Below, piece by piece: positions 8,047 to 17,753 of a DNA stretch of 47,940 nt (position 1 is its first letter; each line of letters opens with the position of its first letter). The DNA is from Lachnospiraceae bacterium UBA1712 (GTDB lineage Bacteria; Bacillota; Clostridia; Lachnospirales; Lachnospiraceae): NCBI GenBank assembly GCA_002317175.1, contig DCJA01000028.1, forward strand, positions 1 to 47,940, read 5' to 3'. The position numbers and the translations under genes are program-made. Under the pieces are notes generated by a model. The model was given only the letters and a program-made list of their open reading frames with translations, ran no database searches and was not told the origin of the DNA.

Positions 8047-9141
8047 TTACCAGAACACATGGGCTCCGATCACAGTACCTTCGTGGGCTCCCACTCGCTT
8101 GAAGTGTGTTGCTCCTCCAACATTGGTCTGGCCTGCAATTGCTTCACGAGCTGCCTGCATACAACTGTCTTTTACTCCCTTGTTGACCTGAGCTTCAACC
8201 TTACCTGATACGGCTGGACCAAACTGTCCAGATGCATAGATAACACCACTTACAGTATTAGGATAAGCACCAGATCTTACACGGTTCATAACAACCGCTG
8301 CTACGGCAAGCTGGCCTTCATATGGCTGATTTCCTGCCTCACACTGTACAAGAGCTCCAAGAAGCACATCCTCTGTAGTATTGATAGCTACTGGTCCAAG
8401 ATTAGCAATCAGCTTAGCTCTTTCCTGGGCTGCACGCTTCTTCTCTTCGGCCTCTCTCTGCTTTATCTCTTCATAGGTCTCTCCAGTGTCAACCTTGAAT
8501 TCGATAGTTACATAGCCGGTGTTGATAAATCCTTCATCACCGCCATACTCGATAGAGAGCCATTCATCTGTATTATTCTCAATATTTGTTTCAATTATAT
8601 CGCCTTTTTTAACAAGGCCGTATACCCCAGCATCTTCACTTGGCGCCTTACGTACTCTGAGCGCATCTGCTTCTACAGTGGCAAGTGCATGACCTACACT
8701 GTTGGCAAGTTCCTGTGCTTCCTCACCAAATAAGAGATAGTCATTACTACACCAGCCTATCAGATTTCCAGACTGTATTTTTGTCCAACCTTCAGTAGTC
8801 TCTAGAATCTGACCTCCGCAATCTGCGTAAAGCAACCCTACTTTTGAAGATTCCGTTGTTGGCTCTTCGCGGACATTTAACGAATTAACTACATCTGCCA
8901 TAACCAACCCCGATGGGGGCTCTGCTTCGTCATCACTGTCCTCCGTATCCTCTTTGGGCGGGACATTGATTCCATCACCGATATAGTCAAGTGAGTCCAG
9001 TATCTGGGCTGCACCCTGATTAAGATCTGCAAATGCTTTGATACCACTTGCAGCCATAACCGTATTCTTTGTGAGGCATAATGCACATATTCCTGCAAAT
9101 ACCCCAGCAACGCCACGAAGAAGTCGCTTTCTTATCTTCAT
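8047..9141 (-). CDS. Secreted cell-wall hydrolase: two SH3b domains plus SleB/CwlJ-type Hydrolase_2
   Basis: The 364-residue product has a signal peptide (MKIRKRLLRGVAGVFAG, cleavage near AASG). An acidic linker follows, then two bacterial SH3 domains (NSLNVREEPTTES... and ALRVRKAPSEDAG...), a short charged helix, and a C-terminal Hydrolase_2 domain (LLGALVQCEAGNQPYEGQ, with AAVVMNRV). The glutamate in CEAGNQPYEG fits the SleB/CwlJ active site. SH3b domains usually bind peptidoglycan. The ATG at 9139-9141 has GGAGG 7 bp upstream; an in-frame GTG at 9165 lies at the expected transcription start and is rejected. Without neighbouring spore genes, a vegetative remodelling role is as likely as germination. 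Confidence 0.9.
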   Translation of the reverse strand: MKIRKRLLRGVAGVFAGICALCLTKNTVMAASGIKAFADLNQGAAQILDSLDYIGDGINVPPKEDTEDSDDEAEPPSGLVMADVVNSLNVREEPTTESSKVGLLYADCGGQILETTEGWTKIQSGNLIGWCSNDYLLFGEEAQELANSVGHALATVEADALRVRKAPSEDAGVYGLVKKGDIIETNIENNTDEWLSIEYGGDEGFINTGYVTIEFKVDTGETYEEIKQREAEEKKRAAQERAKLIANLGPVAINTTEDVLLGALVQCEAGNQPYEGQLAVAAVVMNRVRSGAYPNTVSGVIYASGQFGPAVSGKVEAQVNKGVKDSCMQAAREAIAGQTNVGGATHFKRVGAHEGTVIGAHVFW

Positions 9142-9172
9142 AAACAACCTCCGCGTTTTTTGCACCTTGTAT

Positions 9173-9201
9173 ATCTTACACTAATTAACCAAATTAGTCA
9201 A
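9173..9201 (-). promoter_or_regulatory. SigA promoter of the SleB-like gene
   Basis: The minus strand has TTGACT (9196-9201), a 17-bp spacer and TAAGAT (9173-9178). Transcription would start near 9166, giving a leader of about 25 nt with the GGAGG site. Confidence 0.8.
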
Positions 9202-9248
9202 TAATCCCCATAACTGGCATGATTCGTTCATATCAATACTGGCTCTGA

Positions 9249-10007
9249 TCATGCTTTTCTATGCTGTCTGTTGTGCTCATACATCAGAATCGATGTTGCA
9301 ACTGCAGCATTGAGTGATTCCACTTTTCCTTCCATTGGAATCTTTATATATGTATCTGCCAAAGCTGCTGTCTCTTCCTTAAGGCCATTACCCTCATTAC
9401 CTATAAGAAATGCTGCTCTGCCATAGTTAATATCGTCATAATAGCTTTCACCCTTTAGATGAGCTGCATATACGGCTACTCCTGCTTGTTTTACCGTATT
9501 AATTGCCTGCGCTATATCCTCGACATATACAAATGGTACTCTGTAGATTGGTCCCATAGTAGACCTGATAGTCTTGGGATTAAATATATCTACACAGCCC
9601 TTTGTCATAATGATTCCTGCTACACCTGCTGCCTCAGCAGTTCTGATTATGGTTCCTAGATTGCCTGGATCCTGTATATCTTCAAGAATCACATACAGCT
9701 CTCCCTGACTGAGCATATCCTTAAGCGAATATTGCGGCTGTTTTAATACACTTAGTATTCCCTGAGGAGTTTTGGTATCTGAAAGCTTCTCAAACACTCT
9801 CTCTTCAACCAGCTCATATTCCCTGCCGTCCAGCCAGGAATGATTTGATTCTAAACACTTATGTGTAACAAAAGTGTTAACCACCATATTCTTTGGTGCT
9901 TCCTCACACATCTTCGGACCTTCAACTATATATAATCCCGCTTCTTTTCTGGCCTTGGATTTGTCTCTTAATGCTGTTATCTCTTTGATCTGATTATTTG
10001 TAATCAT
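9249..10007 (-). CDS. TrmH/SpoU-family RNA 2'-O-methyltransferase
   Basis: This SPOUT-fold enzyme should methylate a ribose 2'-OH in rRNA or tRNA using SAM. The 252-residue product has an N-terminal substrate-binding part (GLYIVEGPKMCEEA) and the SpoU motifs LEDIQDPGNLGTIIRTAEAAG (motif 1), FLIGNEGNGL (motif 2) and IPMEGKVESLNAAVATSI (motif 3, knot). The ATG at 10005-10007 has AAGGGGA upstream. Starting further upstream would read through the pfkA terminator hairpin, so that start is rejected. The RNA target cannot be named. Confidence 0.92.
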   Translation of the reverse strand: MITNNQIKEITALRDKSKARKEAGLYIVEGPKMCEEAPKNMVVNTFVTHKCLESNHSWLDGREYELVEERVFEKLSDTKTPQGILSVLKQPQYSLKDMLSQGELYVILEDIQDPGNLGTIIRTAEAAGVAGIIMTKGCVDIFNPKTIRSTMGPIYRVPFVYVEDIAQAINTVKQAGVAVYAAHLKGESYYDDINYGRAAFLIGNEGNGLKEETAALADTYIKIPMEGKVESLNAAVATSILMYEHNRQHRKA

Positions 10008-10019
10008 ATTTCCCCTTAC

Positions 10020-10050
10020 AAAAATAACGGGATGATCAGCCACCCCGTTA
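10020..10050 (-). terminator. Terminator of pfkA
   Basis: TAACGGG (10025-10031) pairs with CCCGTTA (10044-10050) and is followed on the minus strand by five T. It lies between pfkA and the methyltransferase ATG. Confidence 0.8.
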
Positions 10051-10078
10051 CTTATTACCATTTATCCAAAATCTCAGA

Positions 10079-11053
10079 CTACATAGATAATACTTTGCTT
10101 ACTTCGTACTCGTATTCTGGAATATCCTTCTGCATTGCAAGTGCCTCATCGATATCAAAATCAACAAGTACACCGTGCTGCATACCAACTACTCTGTTAG
10201 TCTTGCCTTCGCACAGGATGTCTGCTGCATATGCTCCCATAATAGATGCATAATATCTGTCCTTACAGGTTGGACTTCCACCACGCTGCATATATCCGAG
10301 GATGGTTGCTCTTGTCTCAATGCCTGTTGCCGCTTCAATACGTCTTGCCATTGAAGTAGAATGTCCGATACCTTCTGCATTGATAATAAGGTGATGTGTC
10401 TTACCTTTTTTACGGTTACTGATGATATTGTTGATAATGCGCTGCTCATTGAAGTCATACTTCTCAGGAAGAAGTATATCCTCTGCTCCATTGGCAACAC
10501 CACACCAGAGAGCTATATAACCTGCATTACGTCCCATTACTTCAATGATAGAGCATCTCTCATGTGAAGATGATGTATCTCTAACCTTATCAATAGCCTG
10601 CATTGCAGTATTGATAGCTGTGTCAAATCCAATTGTATAATCTGTACAGCTGATATCCAGATCGATGGTTCCAGGAAGTCCTATTGTATTGATTCCCTGC
10701 TTAGATAGTGCCTGTGCTCCTCTGTAAGAACCGTCACCACCAATTACAACCATGCCATCTATGCCATATTTTCTACAAATATCAGCACCCTTCTTCTGTC
10801 CTTCTTCAGTAACAAATTCCTTGCATCGTGCTGTTCCAAGGATAGTTCCACCGCGCTGAATAATATCAGATACGCTGTGTACATCCATATCTACGATCTC
10901 TTCGTTAAGAAGACCCTGGTAGCCTTTCTTTATTCCCTTTACTGATACTCCCTGAGCTATTGCCTTTCTTACTACGGCTCTTATAGCTGCATTCATACCT
11001 GGAGCATCACCACCACTGGTTAACACTCCGATTGTTTTAATTTTGTCAGACAT
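10079..11053 (-). CDS. pfkA: ATP-dependent 6-phosphofructokinase
   Basis: It phosphorylates fructose-6-phosphate, the committed step of glycolysis. The 324-residue product has TSGGDAPGMNAAIRA, GGDGSYRGA (glycine where PPi enzymes have aspartate, so ATP-dependent) and MGRNAGYIA. The catalytic stretch reads TIDLDISCTDYTIGFDTA: both aspartates are kept, while the usual asparagine between them is leucine. The ATG at 11053 has GGAGG just upstream; a longer frame start was rejected. It follows dnaE, a well-known Bacillota order. Confidence 0.96.
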   Translation of the reverse strand: MSDKIKTIGVLTSGGDAPGMNAAIRAVVRKAIAQGVSVKGIKKGYQGLLNEEIVDMDVHSVSDIIQRGGTILGTARCKEFVTEEGQKKGADICRKYGIDGMVVIGGDGSYRGAQALSKQGINTIGLPGTIDLDISCTDYTIGFDTAINTAMQAIDKVRDTSSSHERCSIIEVMGRNAGYIALWCGVANGAEDILLPEKYDFNEQRIINNIISNRKKGKTHHLIINAEGIGHSTSMARRIEAATGIETRATILGYMQRGGSPTCKDRYYASIMGAYAADILCEGKTNRVVGMQHGVLVDFDIDEALAMQKDIPEYEYEVSKVLSM

Positions 11054-11158
11054 ATGTCCTCCGATCTGTTTCATATATTGAAACACCTAGAAATTATCCT
11101 TTATTCTATATAATTATTTTATTGTTGTAAAGTATATAAGACCTTTAAAACTGTGATT

Positions 11159-14100
11159 CTACACAAGTTTTATATTATCTGCACCGAACCTTTTTTCCAA
11201 AGCTTCTATCAGATCGTCATCAGCATCTACAGACATATTTCCTGGCAGAGTCTTCATCTGTTTTGTCTCAGACAGATAGATTACTACCTCGTCTTTTCCT
11301 TTGTAGACCAGCATGTCCGCCAGTTCCTTTGCTACTGCCTCATAGGCCTGAAGATTATCAAACTTTATCCAGAGCTTTCTTGCTACTTCTTCAAATGGAA
11401 CAATACTCTCTACAAACAGATCTCCATCCTTCATGTCTTCAACATGAACTCGACCCTTGATAAACACCTTTCTTTCATCCTTAATAAGCTCTGCATTTCT
11501 CTTATAGGTTGCTGGGAAAGCTATTACTCTGACGCTTCCAACCAGGTCTTCAACATTGAATCTGGCCATAGCTTCACCCTTCTTGGTGTATATTACCTGC
11601 TTATCAGTAATGATTCCTCCGATGGTCACATTTTCTCCATCGCTAACCTTGATGGTCTGATCCTCTTCCTGATACACAAAGTCAGTACTCATTTTGCTGA
11701 TGTGCTTCTTCCACATCTGTTCGTATTCTTCCAGTGGATGACCACTTACATATATTCCAAGAATCTCCTTCTCAAAGCCAAGAAGTGTCTCCTTGTCATA
11801 CTCTTTAAGATCAGGAAGCTGTATATCGAAGCTTCCTTTATCCTCATCTGACACTATGTCAAACAAAGACATCTGACCTTCAATTCCCTTCTTCCTCTCA
11901 TCCGTGATTTTATCCACTATTCCATTGTATACACTCATATACTGGCGACGGTTTCCACCTAGTCTGTCACAGGCTCCACCCTTTATAAAATTCTCTATCG
12001 AACGCTTATTGAGCACATCAATATTTCGCTTTATAAAATCACTCAGATCTGCAAACTTGCCATTAGTCTGTCTCTCCTGAACAATTCCGTCTATTACCGC
12101 TCTGCCCACGCTCTTTATGGCACAAAGTCCATATCTTATCGAATCTCCCGATACAGAGAATACCGCTTCACCCTCATTGACATCCGGTGGCAGAAGCTTG
12201 ATTCCCATACTACGGCAGACAAGGATATATTCTGATACCTTGGCACTGTTATCAATAACCGAGGTCATAAGCGCTGCCATAAATTCTACAGGATAATAAT
12301 ACTTGAGCCATGCTGTCTGATATGCTACTACGGCATAACATGCTGCATGCGACTTGTTAAATGCGTACTTGGCGAAATTGACCATGGAATCATAAATACT
12401 GTTAGCCACCTTGCTGTCAATTCCTTTGGCCACACATCCATCTATCTTCTTCTCGGCATTACCATTGACAAAGTATTCTCTGTTCTCATCAATGACATAC
12501 TGCTTCTTCTTACTCATGGCTCTTCGGATATTATCTGCTTCACCCATAGTATAACCAGCCAGGTCTCGTACAATCTGCATAACCTGTTCCTGATATACGA
12601 TACAGCCATAGGTTCCATTCAGTATCGGCTCTAACTCATTACATGGATAAGGTATATCTCCTGTAGTATTCTTACCCTTGATATACTGTGGAATGAAATC
12701 CATAGGGCCTGGTCGATACAAAGAAATACCCGCAATTATATCCTCGAAGGTCTGTGGTCTCAGCTCCTTCATGAAGTTTTTCATCCCGGCACTTTCAAGC
12801 TGGAACACGCCTTCAGTCTTACCAGTTCCTATATAATCAAGAACTCGCTTGTCGCTGTAGTCCAGCTTATCAACATCTATCGTAATACCATGGTTTTTCT
12901 GGATATTTTCTACCGCATTTTTAATAACCGTCAGAGTTCTAAGACCCAGAAAGTCCATTTTAAGAAGTCCAAGTTCTTCCAGTGTAGTCATTATAAACTG
13001 TGTGGTAATTGAACCATCTGATCCTCTTGACAGAGGTACAAATTCATCTGCTGCCTCTGGACATATTACTACTCCTGCTGCATGCATGGAGGTATGTCTT
13101 GGAAGTCCTTCCAGCTTCATACACATATCTATCAGATAATGAGTCTGCTCATCCTCTGTATATGCCTGCTTGAATTCAGGATTCATTTCCAATGCTTTAG
13201 CCAGAGTGATATTTAGCTCATTTGGAATCATCTTGGCAAGATTATCACAGAAAGCATATGGCAGGTCCAATACTCGTCCAACGTCTCTGATAACACCCTT
13301 GGCAGCCAGTGTACCAAAGGTTACAATCTGCACTACCTTCTCACTTCCGTATTTTCTGCCCACATAGTCAATTACTTCCTGTCTTCTTTCATAACAGAAA
13401 TCAATATCTATATCAGGCATGGATACTCGCTCTGGATTGAGAAATCGCTCAAACAAAAGCTGATACTTAACAGGATCTATATTGGTAATATGCAGACAAT
13501 AAGCTACTATGGAACCTGCAGCGGATCCTCGTCCAGGACCTACTGGAATTCCCTGACTTCTGGCATAGTTGATAAAATCCCATACAATCAGGAAATAATC
13601 TACATATCCCATCCTCTCAATTACAGACAGCTCATAGTCCAGTCTCTCTCTTAATGTTCCATCATCATCCGGATATCGCTCCGCCATGCCTTCATCACAA
13701 AGGCTTCTAAGGTAAGTAAGGGATGTAAAACCCTCTGGAACCTCAAAATGAGGCAGTTTGGTGTTACCAAATTCAATACTGACATCACAGCGGTCTGCTA
13801 TCTTCTGTGTATTATCAATAGCCTCTGGCGCATATTTGAAGAGATTTCTCATCTCTTCCTCACTCTTGACATAATAATTGTTGCCTTCATATCTCATTCG
13901 ATTCTCGTCTTTAACAGATCTCTGAGTCTGAATACACAACAGTATGTCATGTGATTCTGCATCTTCTTTATATGTATAATGAACGTCATTGGTTGCCACC
14001 AATGGTACATTCATCTCTTTGCTAAGCTTAAGCAGCTCTGTATTAACTGTCATCTGCTCAGGAATGCCATGATCCTGAAGCTCCAGAAAATAGTTATCTT

Positions 14101-14602
14101 TTCCAAAGATATCCTGATACTTTCTGATAGTATCCCTGGCTTCCTCGATAAAGCCTCTCATAATATTTCTTGGCAATTCACCCGCCAGGCAGGCTGAAAG
14201 AGCTATGATTCCCTCATGATACTTACGAAGTACCTCTTCATCTACTCTTGGCTTATAATAAAAGCCTTCTGTAAAGCCTTTACTTACTATCTTACAAAGG
14301 TTGGCATAGCCTGTATTATTTTCCGCAAGAAGAACAAGGTGATAATATCTGCCCTCACCCTGTACGGCTTCTCTGTCAAATCTTGAACCAGGAGCTACAT
14401 ATACTTCACATCCAATAATAGGCTTGATGCCTTCAGCCTTTGCTGCTCTATAGAAATCAATAACTCCATACATGACACCATGGTCTGTTATGGCAGCGCT
14501 ATTCATTCCAAGTTCCTTAACACGTTTTGCGTATTCTTTTATTTTGTTGGATCCATCTAACAGACTGAACTCTGTATGGGTATGCAGATGTGCAAATGCC
14601 AT
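11159..14602 (-). CDS. dnaE: DNA polymerase III subunit alpha
   Basis: This is a DnaE-type replicative polymerase of 1147 residues. It has an N-terminal PHP domain (HLHTHTEFSLLDG, ITDHGVMYG), then the polymerase core with catalytic aspartates in VSMPDIDIDFCYERR, the GPGRGSAAGS loop and the fingers region. Near the C-terminus are a helix-hairpin-helix region and an OB-fold (VTIGGIITDKQVIYTKKGE). It lacks the DnaQ-like exonuclease of PolC. In Bacillota this form extends primers at the fork beside PolC, which should be encoded elsewhere. An AGGAG site precedes the ATG. Confidence 0.97.
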   Translation of the reverse strand: MAFAHLHTHTEFSLLDGSNKIKEYAKRVKELGMNSAAITDHGVMYGVIDFYRAAKAEGIKPIIGCEVYVAPGSRFDREAVQGEGRYYHLVLLAENNTGYANLCKIVSKGFTEGFYYKPRVDEEVLRKYHEGIIALSACLAGELPRNIMRGFIEEARDTIRKYQDIFGKDNYFLELQDHGIPEQMTVNTELLKLSKEMNVPLVATNDVHYTYKEDAESHDILLCIQTQRSVKDENRMRYEGNNYYVKSEEEMRNLFKYAPEAIDNTQKIADRCDVSIEFGNTKLPHFEVPEGFTSLTYLRSLCDEGMAERYPDDDGTLRERLDYELSVIERMGYVDYFLIVWDFINYARSQGIPVGPGRGSAAGSIVAYCLHITNIDPVKYQLLFERFLNPERVSMPDIDIDFCYERRQEVIDYVGRKYGSEKVVQIVTFGTLAAKGVIRDVGRVLDLPYAFCDNLAKMIPNELNITLAKALEMNPEFKQAYTEDEQTHYLIDMCMKLEGLPRHTSMHAAGVVICPEAADEFVPLSRGSDGSITTQFIMTTLEELGLLKMDFLGLRTLTVIKNAVENIQKNHGITIDVDKLDYSDKRVLDYIGTGKTEGVFQLESAGMKNFMKELRPQTFEDIIAGISLYRPGPMDFIPQYIKGKNTTGDIPYPCNELEPILNGTYGCIVYQEQVMQIVRDLAGYTMGEADNIRRAMSKKKQYVIDENREYFVNGNAEKKIDGCVAKGIDSKVANSIYDSMVNFAKYAFNKSHAACYAVVAYQTAWLKYYYPVEFMAALMTSVIDNSAKVSEYILVCRSMGIKLLPPDVNEGEAVFSVSGDSIRYGLCAIKSVGRAVIDGIVQERQTNGKFADLSDFIKRNIDVLNKRSIENFIKGGACDRLGGNRRQYMSVYNGIVDKITDERKKGIEGQMSLFDIVSDEDKGSFDIQLPDLKEYDKETLLGFEKEILGIYVSGHPLEEYEQMWKKHISKMSTDFVYQEEDQTIKVSDGENVTIGGIITDKQVIYTKKGEAMARFNVEDLVGSVRVIAFPATYKRNAELIKDERKVFIKGRVHVEDMKDGDLFVESIVPFEEVARKLWIKFDNLQAYEAVAKELADMLVYKGKDEVVIYLSETKQMKTLPGNMSVDADDDLIEALEKRFGADNIKLV

Positions 14603-14628
14603 CGTATAACTCCTGTCGCTTGCTCATT

Positions 14629-14660
14629 AATAAAAACACAAGGCCTGTCGACCTTGTGTT
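14629..14660 (-). terminator. Terminator of the HD-GYP gene
   Basis: AACACAAGG (14635-14643) pairs with CCTTGTGTT (14652-14660) and is followed on the minus strand by five or more T. It sits inside the dnaE leader region. A TATAAT with no good -35 lies just before it and may serve dnaE. Confidence 0.85.
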
Positions 14661-14761
14661 CTATTATATCATTATTCTCTATTTATTAGTATTGCTGATA
14701 CTCTAATTAGTATATAAATGTACTCAGGAATCAGCTTCAATTAATGCATACTTATTAATTT

Positions 14762-15862
14762 TTAAAGAATAGCTGTTATAGATACATCCGGCTCCTTGGT
14801 AAGGTCCACAAATGTACCATTACAGTTAACTGTTGGCTTTGAAAGACGTGTCTTATTGATATATACTACATCACCCTCTCTGCCATCGCTCAGTCTTACT
14901 CTGTTAAGCATATATGTATCTACGATATGCTCCAAGAATGTCATTATCATCTTGGTATCATACTTCTGTAAGCCTTCTCTCTCAAAGGCTTCGATAACCT
15001 GGAATGGAGAAAGACTGCCTCGATATATTCTTACTGCAGTCATAGCCTCATATACATCAGCGATACATACCAGTCGTGAATAGAAATCCATCTGTTCATT
15101 CTTAATTCCCATAGGATATCCGCTTCCGTCTGCTTTCTCATGATGCTGAAGACAGGCCTTCTTAATATGATTATCCACATCACAAGGAAGAAGTATCTTA
15201 TATCCTTCCATTGGATGAGACTTGATGATACTAAACTCCTCATCTGTAAGCTTGGCTGGCTTTTTGATAATGGATTCTGGTATCTTCAGCTTTCCTATAT
15301 CATGTAAGATACCACACTGAGTAGCAAGCTCTATCTCCGGTTCAGATAATCCAAGCCACTTGGCAAATACATTACAGATAAGTCCAACATTGAGACAGTG
15401 TACATATGTCATATCATCAAATGCACGCATGTTATGAATCATGTCAAATACATTGATAACATCTCCTCCAGGTGGATGTAACATCTCCTGAATCTTTGAC
15501 ATAATACTGGTAGTATCAGGTGGCATATTACGCTCTACCACATCCGATAAGAAACCTTCAACATCATTAACTGCATTCTCAAACTTCTCTTTGAATACCT
15601 TAAATTCTTCGGTCTTCTTCAGTCTGTCAGAATATGTTTCTTCTGCATTATTCTCAACTGACTGCTGTACTGGCGCTTCATCAGCAATCTGATCCTTCTC
15701 ATTGGCAATCTTTACTATCTCTATGCCATAGTAAGCCAATTTCTCAATCGCTCTGTCATTCAGTTTTAAACCTTCTGGCAGTACTAACTGGTCTGATGCA
15801 TTGTATACATCTGCATCCAGTACCATTCCTGGCTGAAGATTGGAAATATGTATTCTTCCCAT
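14762..15862 (-). CDS. HD-GYP domain protein, probable cyclic-di-GMP phosphodiesterase
   Basis: The 366-residue cytoplasmic protein begins with a small N-terminal domain (LQPGMVLDADVYNASDQLVL) often found in front of HD-GYP proteins, then a charged helical linker. The HD-GYP core shows CGILHDIGKLKIPESI and the extended motif HHEKADGSGYP, with CIADVYEAMTA after it. Family members hydrolyse cyclic di-GMP to pGpG/GMP. There is no receiver domain or membrane segment. A consensus promoter at 15887-15915 and a terminator downstream make it a single-gene unit. Confidence 0.9.
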   Translation of the reverse strand: MGRIHISNLQPGMVLDADVYNASDQLVLPEGLKLNDRAIEKLAYYGIEIVKIANEKDQIADEAPVQQSVENNAEETYSDRLKKTEEFKVFKEKFENAVNDVEGFLSDVVERNMPPDTTSIMSKIQEMLHPPGGDVINVFDMIHNMRAFDDMTYVHCLNVGLICNVFAKWLGLSEPEIELATQCGILHDIGKLKIPESIIKKPAKLTDEEFSIIKSHPMEGYKILLPCDVDNHIKKACLQHHEKADGSGYPMGIKNEQMDFYSRLVCIADVYEAMTAVRIYRGSLSPFQVIEAFEREGLQKYDTKMIMTFLEHIVDTYMLNRVRLSDGREGDVVYINKTRLSKPTVNCNGTFVDLTKEPDVSITAIL

Positions 15863-15886
15863 CTTTTCACCCCTTTCGTACTAATA

Positions 15887-15915
15887 ATTATATTATTCTG
15901 AAAAATACAAGTCAA
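15887..15915 (-). promoter_or_regulatory. SigA promoter of the HD-GYP gene
   Basis: The minus strand has TTGACT (15910-15915), a 17-bp spacer and TATAAT (15887-15892), about 25 bp before the ATG. Confidence 0.88.
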
Positions 15916-16060
15916 TTTTATTGAGGCTTTAAAAGAATACAAAAATTGGAATCATTTTTCGTCAATTATGATAGTGCTTCTTTCAGCCAGCTCATAAAAG
16001 CTGGTCTTACACTGTATATAATTGTCATTTTTCATATTTAGCGACAAACTATACTCACAC

Positions 16061-16090
16061 AAAAAAGGATGTGAATACAAATTCACATCC
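16061..16090 (-). terminator. Terminator of metK
   Basis: A perfect 10-bp stem (16067-16076 with 16081-16090) with a 4-nt loop is followed on the minus strand by six T. Between here and the HD-GYP promoter (15916-16060) I see only an AT-rich stretch with a 6-bp hairpin CCAGCT/AGCTGG near 15994-16011. Confidence 0.92.
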
Positions 16091-16150
16091 CTTTAATATC
16101 TATTCTATATTAGTCCGTAGCAATCACTACGTTTAGAATATGTCAAATGA

Positions 16151-17335
16151 CTATGCAAGATACTTCTTAAGTGCGTCAACCTTGTTAAGCTCTTCCCAAG
16201 GAAGGTTAAGATCGTTACGTCCGAAATGTCCATAAGCTGCTGTCTGCTTGTAGATTGGACGACGAAGGTTAAGCATGTTGATGATTCCTGCTGGACGAAG
16301 GTCAAAATTCTCACGAACTGCTGCAAGAATCTTCTCATCAGAAATCTTGCCTGTTCCAAATGTATCAACACGTACAGATGTTGGAACAGCAACACCGATA
16401 GCATATGAAAGCTGGATTTCACATTTGTCAGCAAGGCCTGCTGCTACTACGTTCTTTGCTACGTATCTTGCTGCGTAAGCTGCTGAACGGTCAACCTTTG
16501 TACAGTCCTTACCAGAGAAAGCTCCGCCGCCGTGACGAGCCATTCCACCGTAAGTATCTACAATAATCTTACGTCCTGTAAGACCTGCATCACCGTGAGG
16601 TCCACCGATTACGAATCTTCCTGTTGGATTGATGAAGAACTTTGTCTCTGCATCAACTAATTCCTGTGGAAGTACTGGATCAAATACATACTTCTTGATA
16701 TCAGCATGAATCTGTTCCTGAGTTACTTCTTCATCATGCTGTGTTGAAAGTACTACAGCTTCAAGACGTACTGGCTTATCATTTTCATCATACTCTACTG
16801 ATACCTGTGTCTTTCCATCTGGACGAAGGTATGTAAGTGTTCCATTCTTTCTAACCTCTGTAAGCTTAAGTGCAAGCTTGTGTGCAAGGTCGATTGAGTA
16901 TGGCATATAAGAATCTGTCTCATTTGTTGCGTAACCAAACATCATACCCTGGTCACCAGCACCTGTATCAAGATCATCCTTAAGCTCACCAGCCTTAGCT
17001 TCAAGAGCCTTATCAACACCCATAGCGATATCAGCTGACTGCTGATCAAGTGCTACAAATACTGCACATGAGTTGCCATCAAGACCTTTCTTTCCATCAT
17101 CATAACCGATTTCTGTTACAGTCTTTCTAACGATTGCAGGAATATCAAGCTGTGCCTTTGTTGTGATTTCACCTGTTACAAGTACGAAACCTGTACAGCT
17201 TGCTGTCTCACAAGCTACACGGCTCATTGGATCCTGTTCAAAACATGCATCAAGGATTGCATCTGACACCATATCGCAGACTTTGTCAGGATGTCCTTCT
17301 GTTACTGATTCTGAAGTAAATAATTTCTTCTCCAT
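16151..17335 (-). CDS. metK: S-adenosylmethionine synthetase
   Basis: MetK makes SAM from methionine and ATP. The 394-residue product has the usual length and motifs: SVTEGHPDKVCDMVSDAILD at the N-terminus, GAGDQGMMFGYATNET, the phosphate-binding GGAFSGKDCTKVDRSAAYAAR and VDTYGGMARHGGG. A SAM-I riboswitch with a terminator hairpin lies between its promoter and the ATG, so excess SAM should stop transcription early. It is a single-gene unit with its own terminator. ahcY, the next step of the methyl cycle, is 20 kb away. Confidence 0.98.
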   Translation of the reverse strand: MEKKLFTSESVTEGHPDKVCDMVSDAILDACFEQDPMSRVACETASCTGFVLVTGEITTKAQLDIPAIVRKTVTEIGYDDGKKGLDGNSCAVFVALDQQSADIAMGVDKALEAKAGELKDDLDTGAGDQGMMFGYATNETDSYMPYSIDLAHKLALKLTEVRKNGTLTYLRPDGKTQVSVEYDENDKPVRLEAVVLSTQHDEEVTQEQIHADIKKYVFDPVLPQELVDAETKFFINPTGRFVIGGPHGDAGLTGRKIIVDTYGGMARHGGGAFSGKDCTKVDRSAAYAARYVAKNVVAAGLADKCEIQLSYAIGVAVPTSVRVDTFGTGKISDEKILAAVRENFDLRPAGIINMLNLRRPIYKQTAAYGHFGRNDLNLPWEELNKVDALKKYLA

Positions 17336-17443
17336 TGTTTTTCCTTTCTTTAGTGGCTGTCCACTCTGCTAACATCATGACCCCATGCCATGAATACCTT
17401 ATCAAAATACGTTTTTACCAAAGCATTTCGATAATTATGAAAT

Positions 17444-17469
17444 AAAAAAATCCGCTTACTATAAGCGGA
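17444..17469 (-). terminator. Expression-platform terminator of the SAM riboswitch
   Basis: TCCGCTTA (17451-17458) pairs with TAAGCGGA (17462-17469) across a 3-nt loop and is followed on the minus strand by seven T. It lies just after the aptamer and 109 bp before the metK ATG. Confidence 0.9.
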
Positions 17470-17491
17470 CTCGACTACTGATACTCAAATC

Positions 17492-17589
17492 CTCTTATTG
17501 TTCGATTTTTCGCTCAGGTTGGCACCTTCCTGTTAAGGGGTTGCCGTGGCTTCACAGGTCCTATGTACCTCCACCACTCTGAATAAGAG
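17492..17589 (-). ncRNA. SAM-I riboswitch (S-box) aptamer
   Basis: The P1 stem is CTCTTATT/AATAAGAG. Inside it are the S-box signatures AGAGTGGTGGAGG, GAAGCCACGGCAACC, AGGAAGGTGCCAACCTG and GAGCGAAAAATCGAAC, in the right order for the four-way junction. A terminator hairpin follows directly. Family knowledge: SAM binding favours the terminator, which shuts off metK. Confidence 0.97.
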
Positions 17590-17622
17590 AAATAACAATA
17601 TTAAATTTTTGTATCCGTAGCA

Positions 17623-17651
17623 AGAATACAATGTAATATGTAAAATGTCAA
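17623..17651 (-). promoter_or_regulatory. SigA promoter of the riboswitch-metK transcript
   Basis: The minus strand has TTGACA (17646-17651), a 17-bp spacer and TATTCT (17623-17628). The start would be near 17616, about 27 nt before the aptamer. Confidence 0.85.
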
Positions 17652-17711
17652 TACAATATTTATATATCCCTACTAATTCAGTTGGTTTCTTGCGGCGGGG
17701 ACTACTCTTTT

Positions 17712-17746
17712 ATATAAAAAGGCCCTGGCGGTTTCGCCAGAGCCTT
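17712..17746 (-). terminator. Terminator of the paaK-ACT pair
   Basis: An AAAGGC-CTGGCG stem with one mismatch (17718-17730 with 17734-17746) is followed on the minus strand by TTTTT. It lies 8 bp after the ACT-protein stop codon. Confidence 0.88.
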
Positions 17747-17753
17747 TCATTTC

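Noticed and set aside
9142..9165. Upstream GTG start for the cell-wall hydrolase
   Set aside because: It lies at the expected transcription start of the promoter at 9173-9201, and the internal ATG at 9141 has GGAGG at good spacing.
10008..10061. Longer N-terminus of the SpoU methyltransferase
   Set aside because: It would translate through the pfkA terminator hairpin; the ATG at 10007 has AAGGGGA and starts at the family's normal point.
11153..11851. 232-residue plus-strand frame inside dnaE
   Set aside because: It is a shadow of dnaE codons with a Leu/Phe/Ile/Cys-rich composition and no ribosome-binding site.
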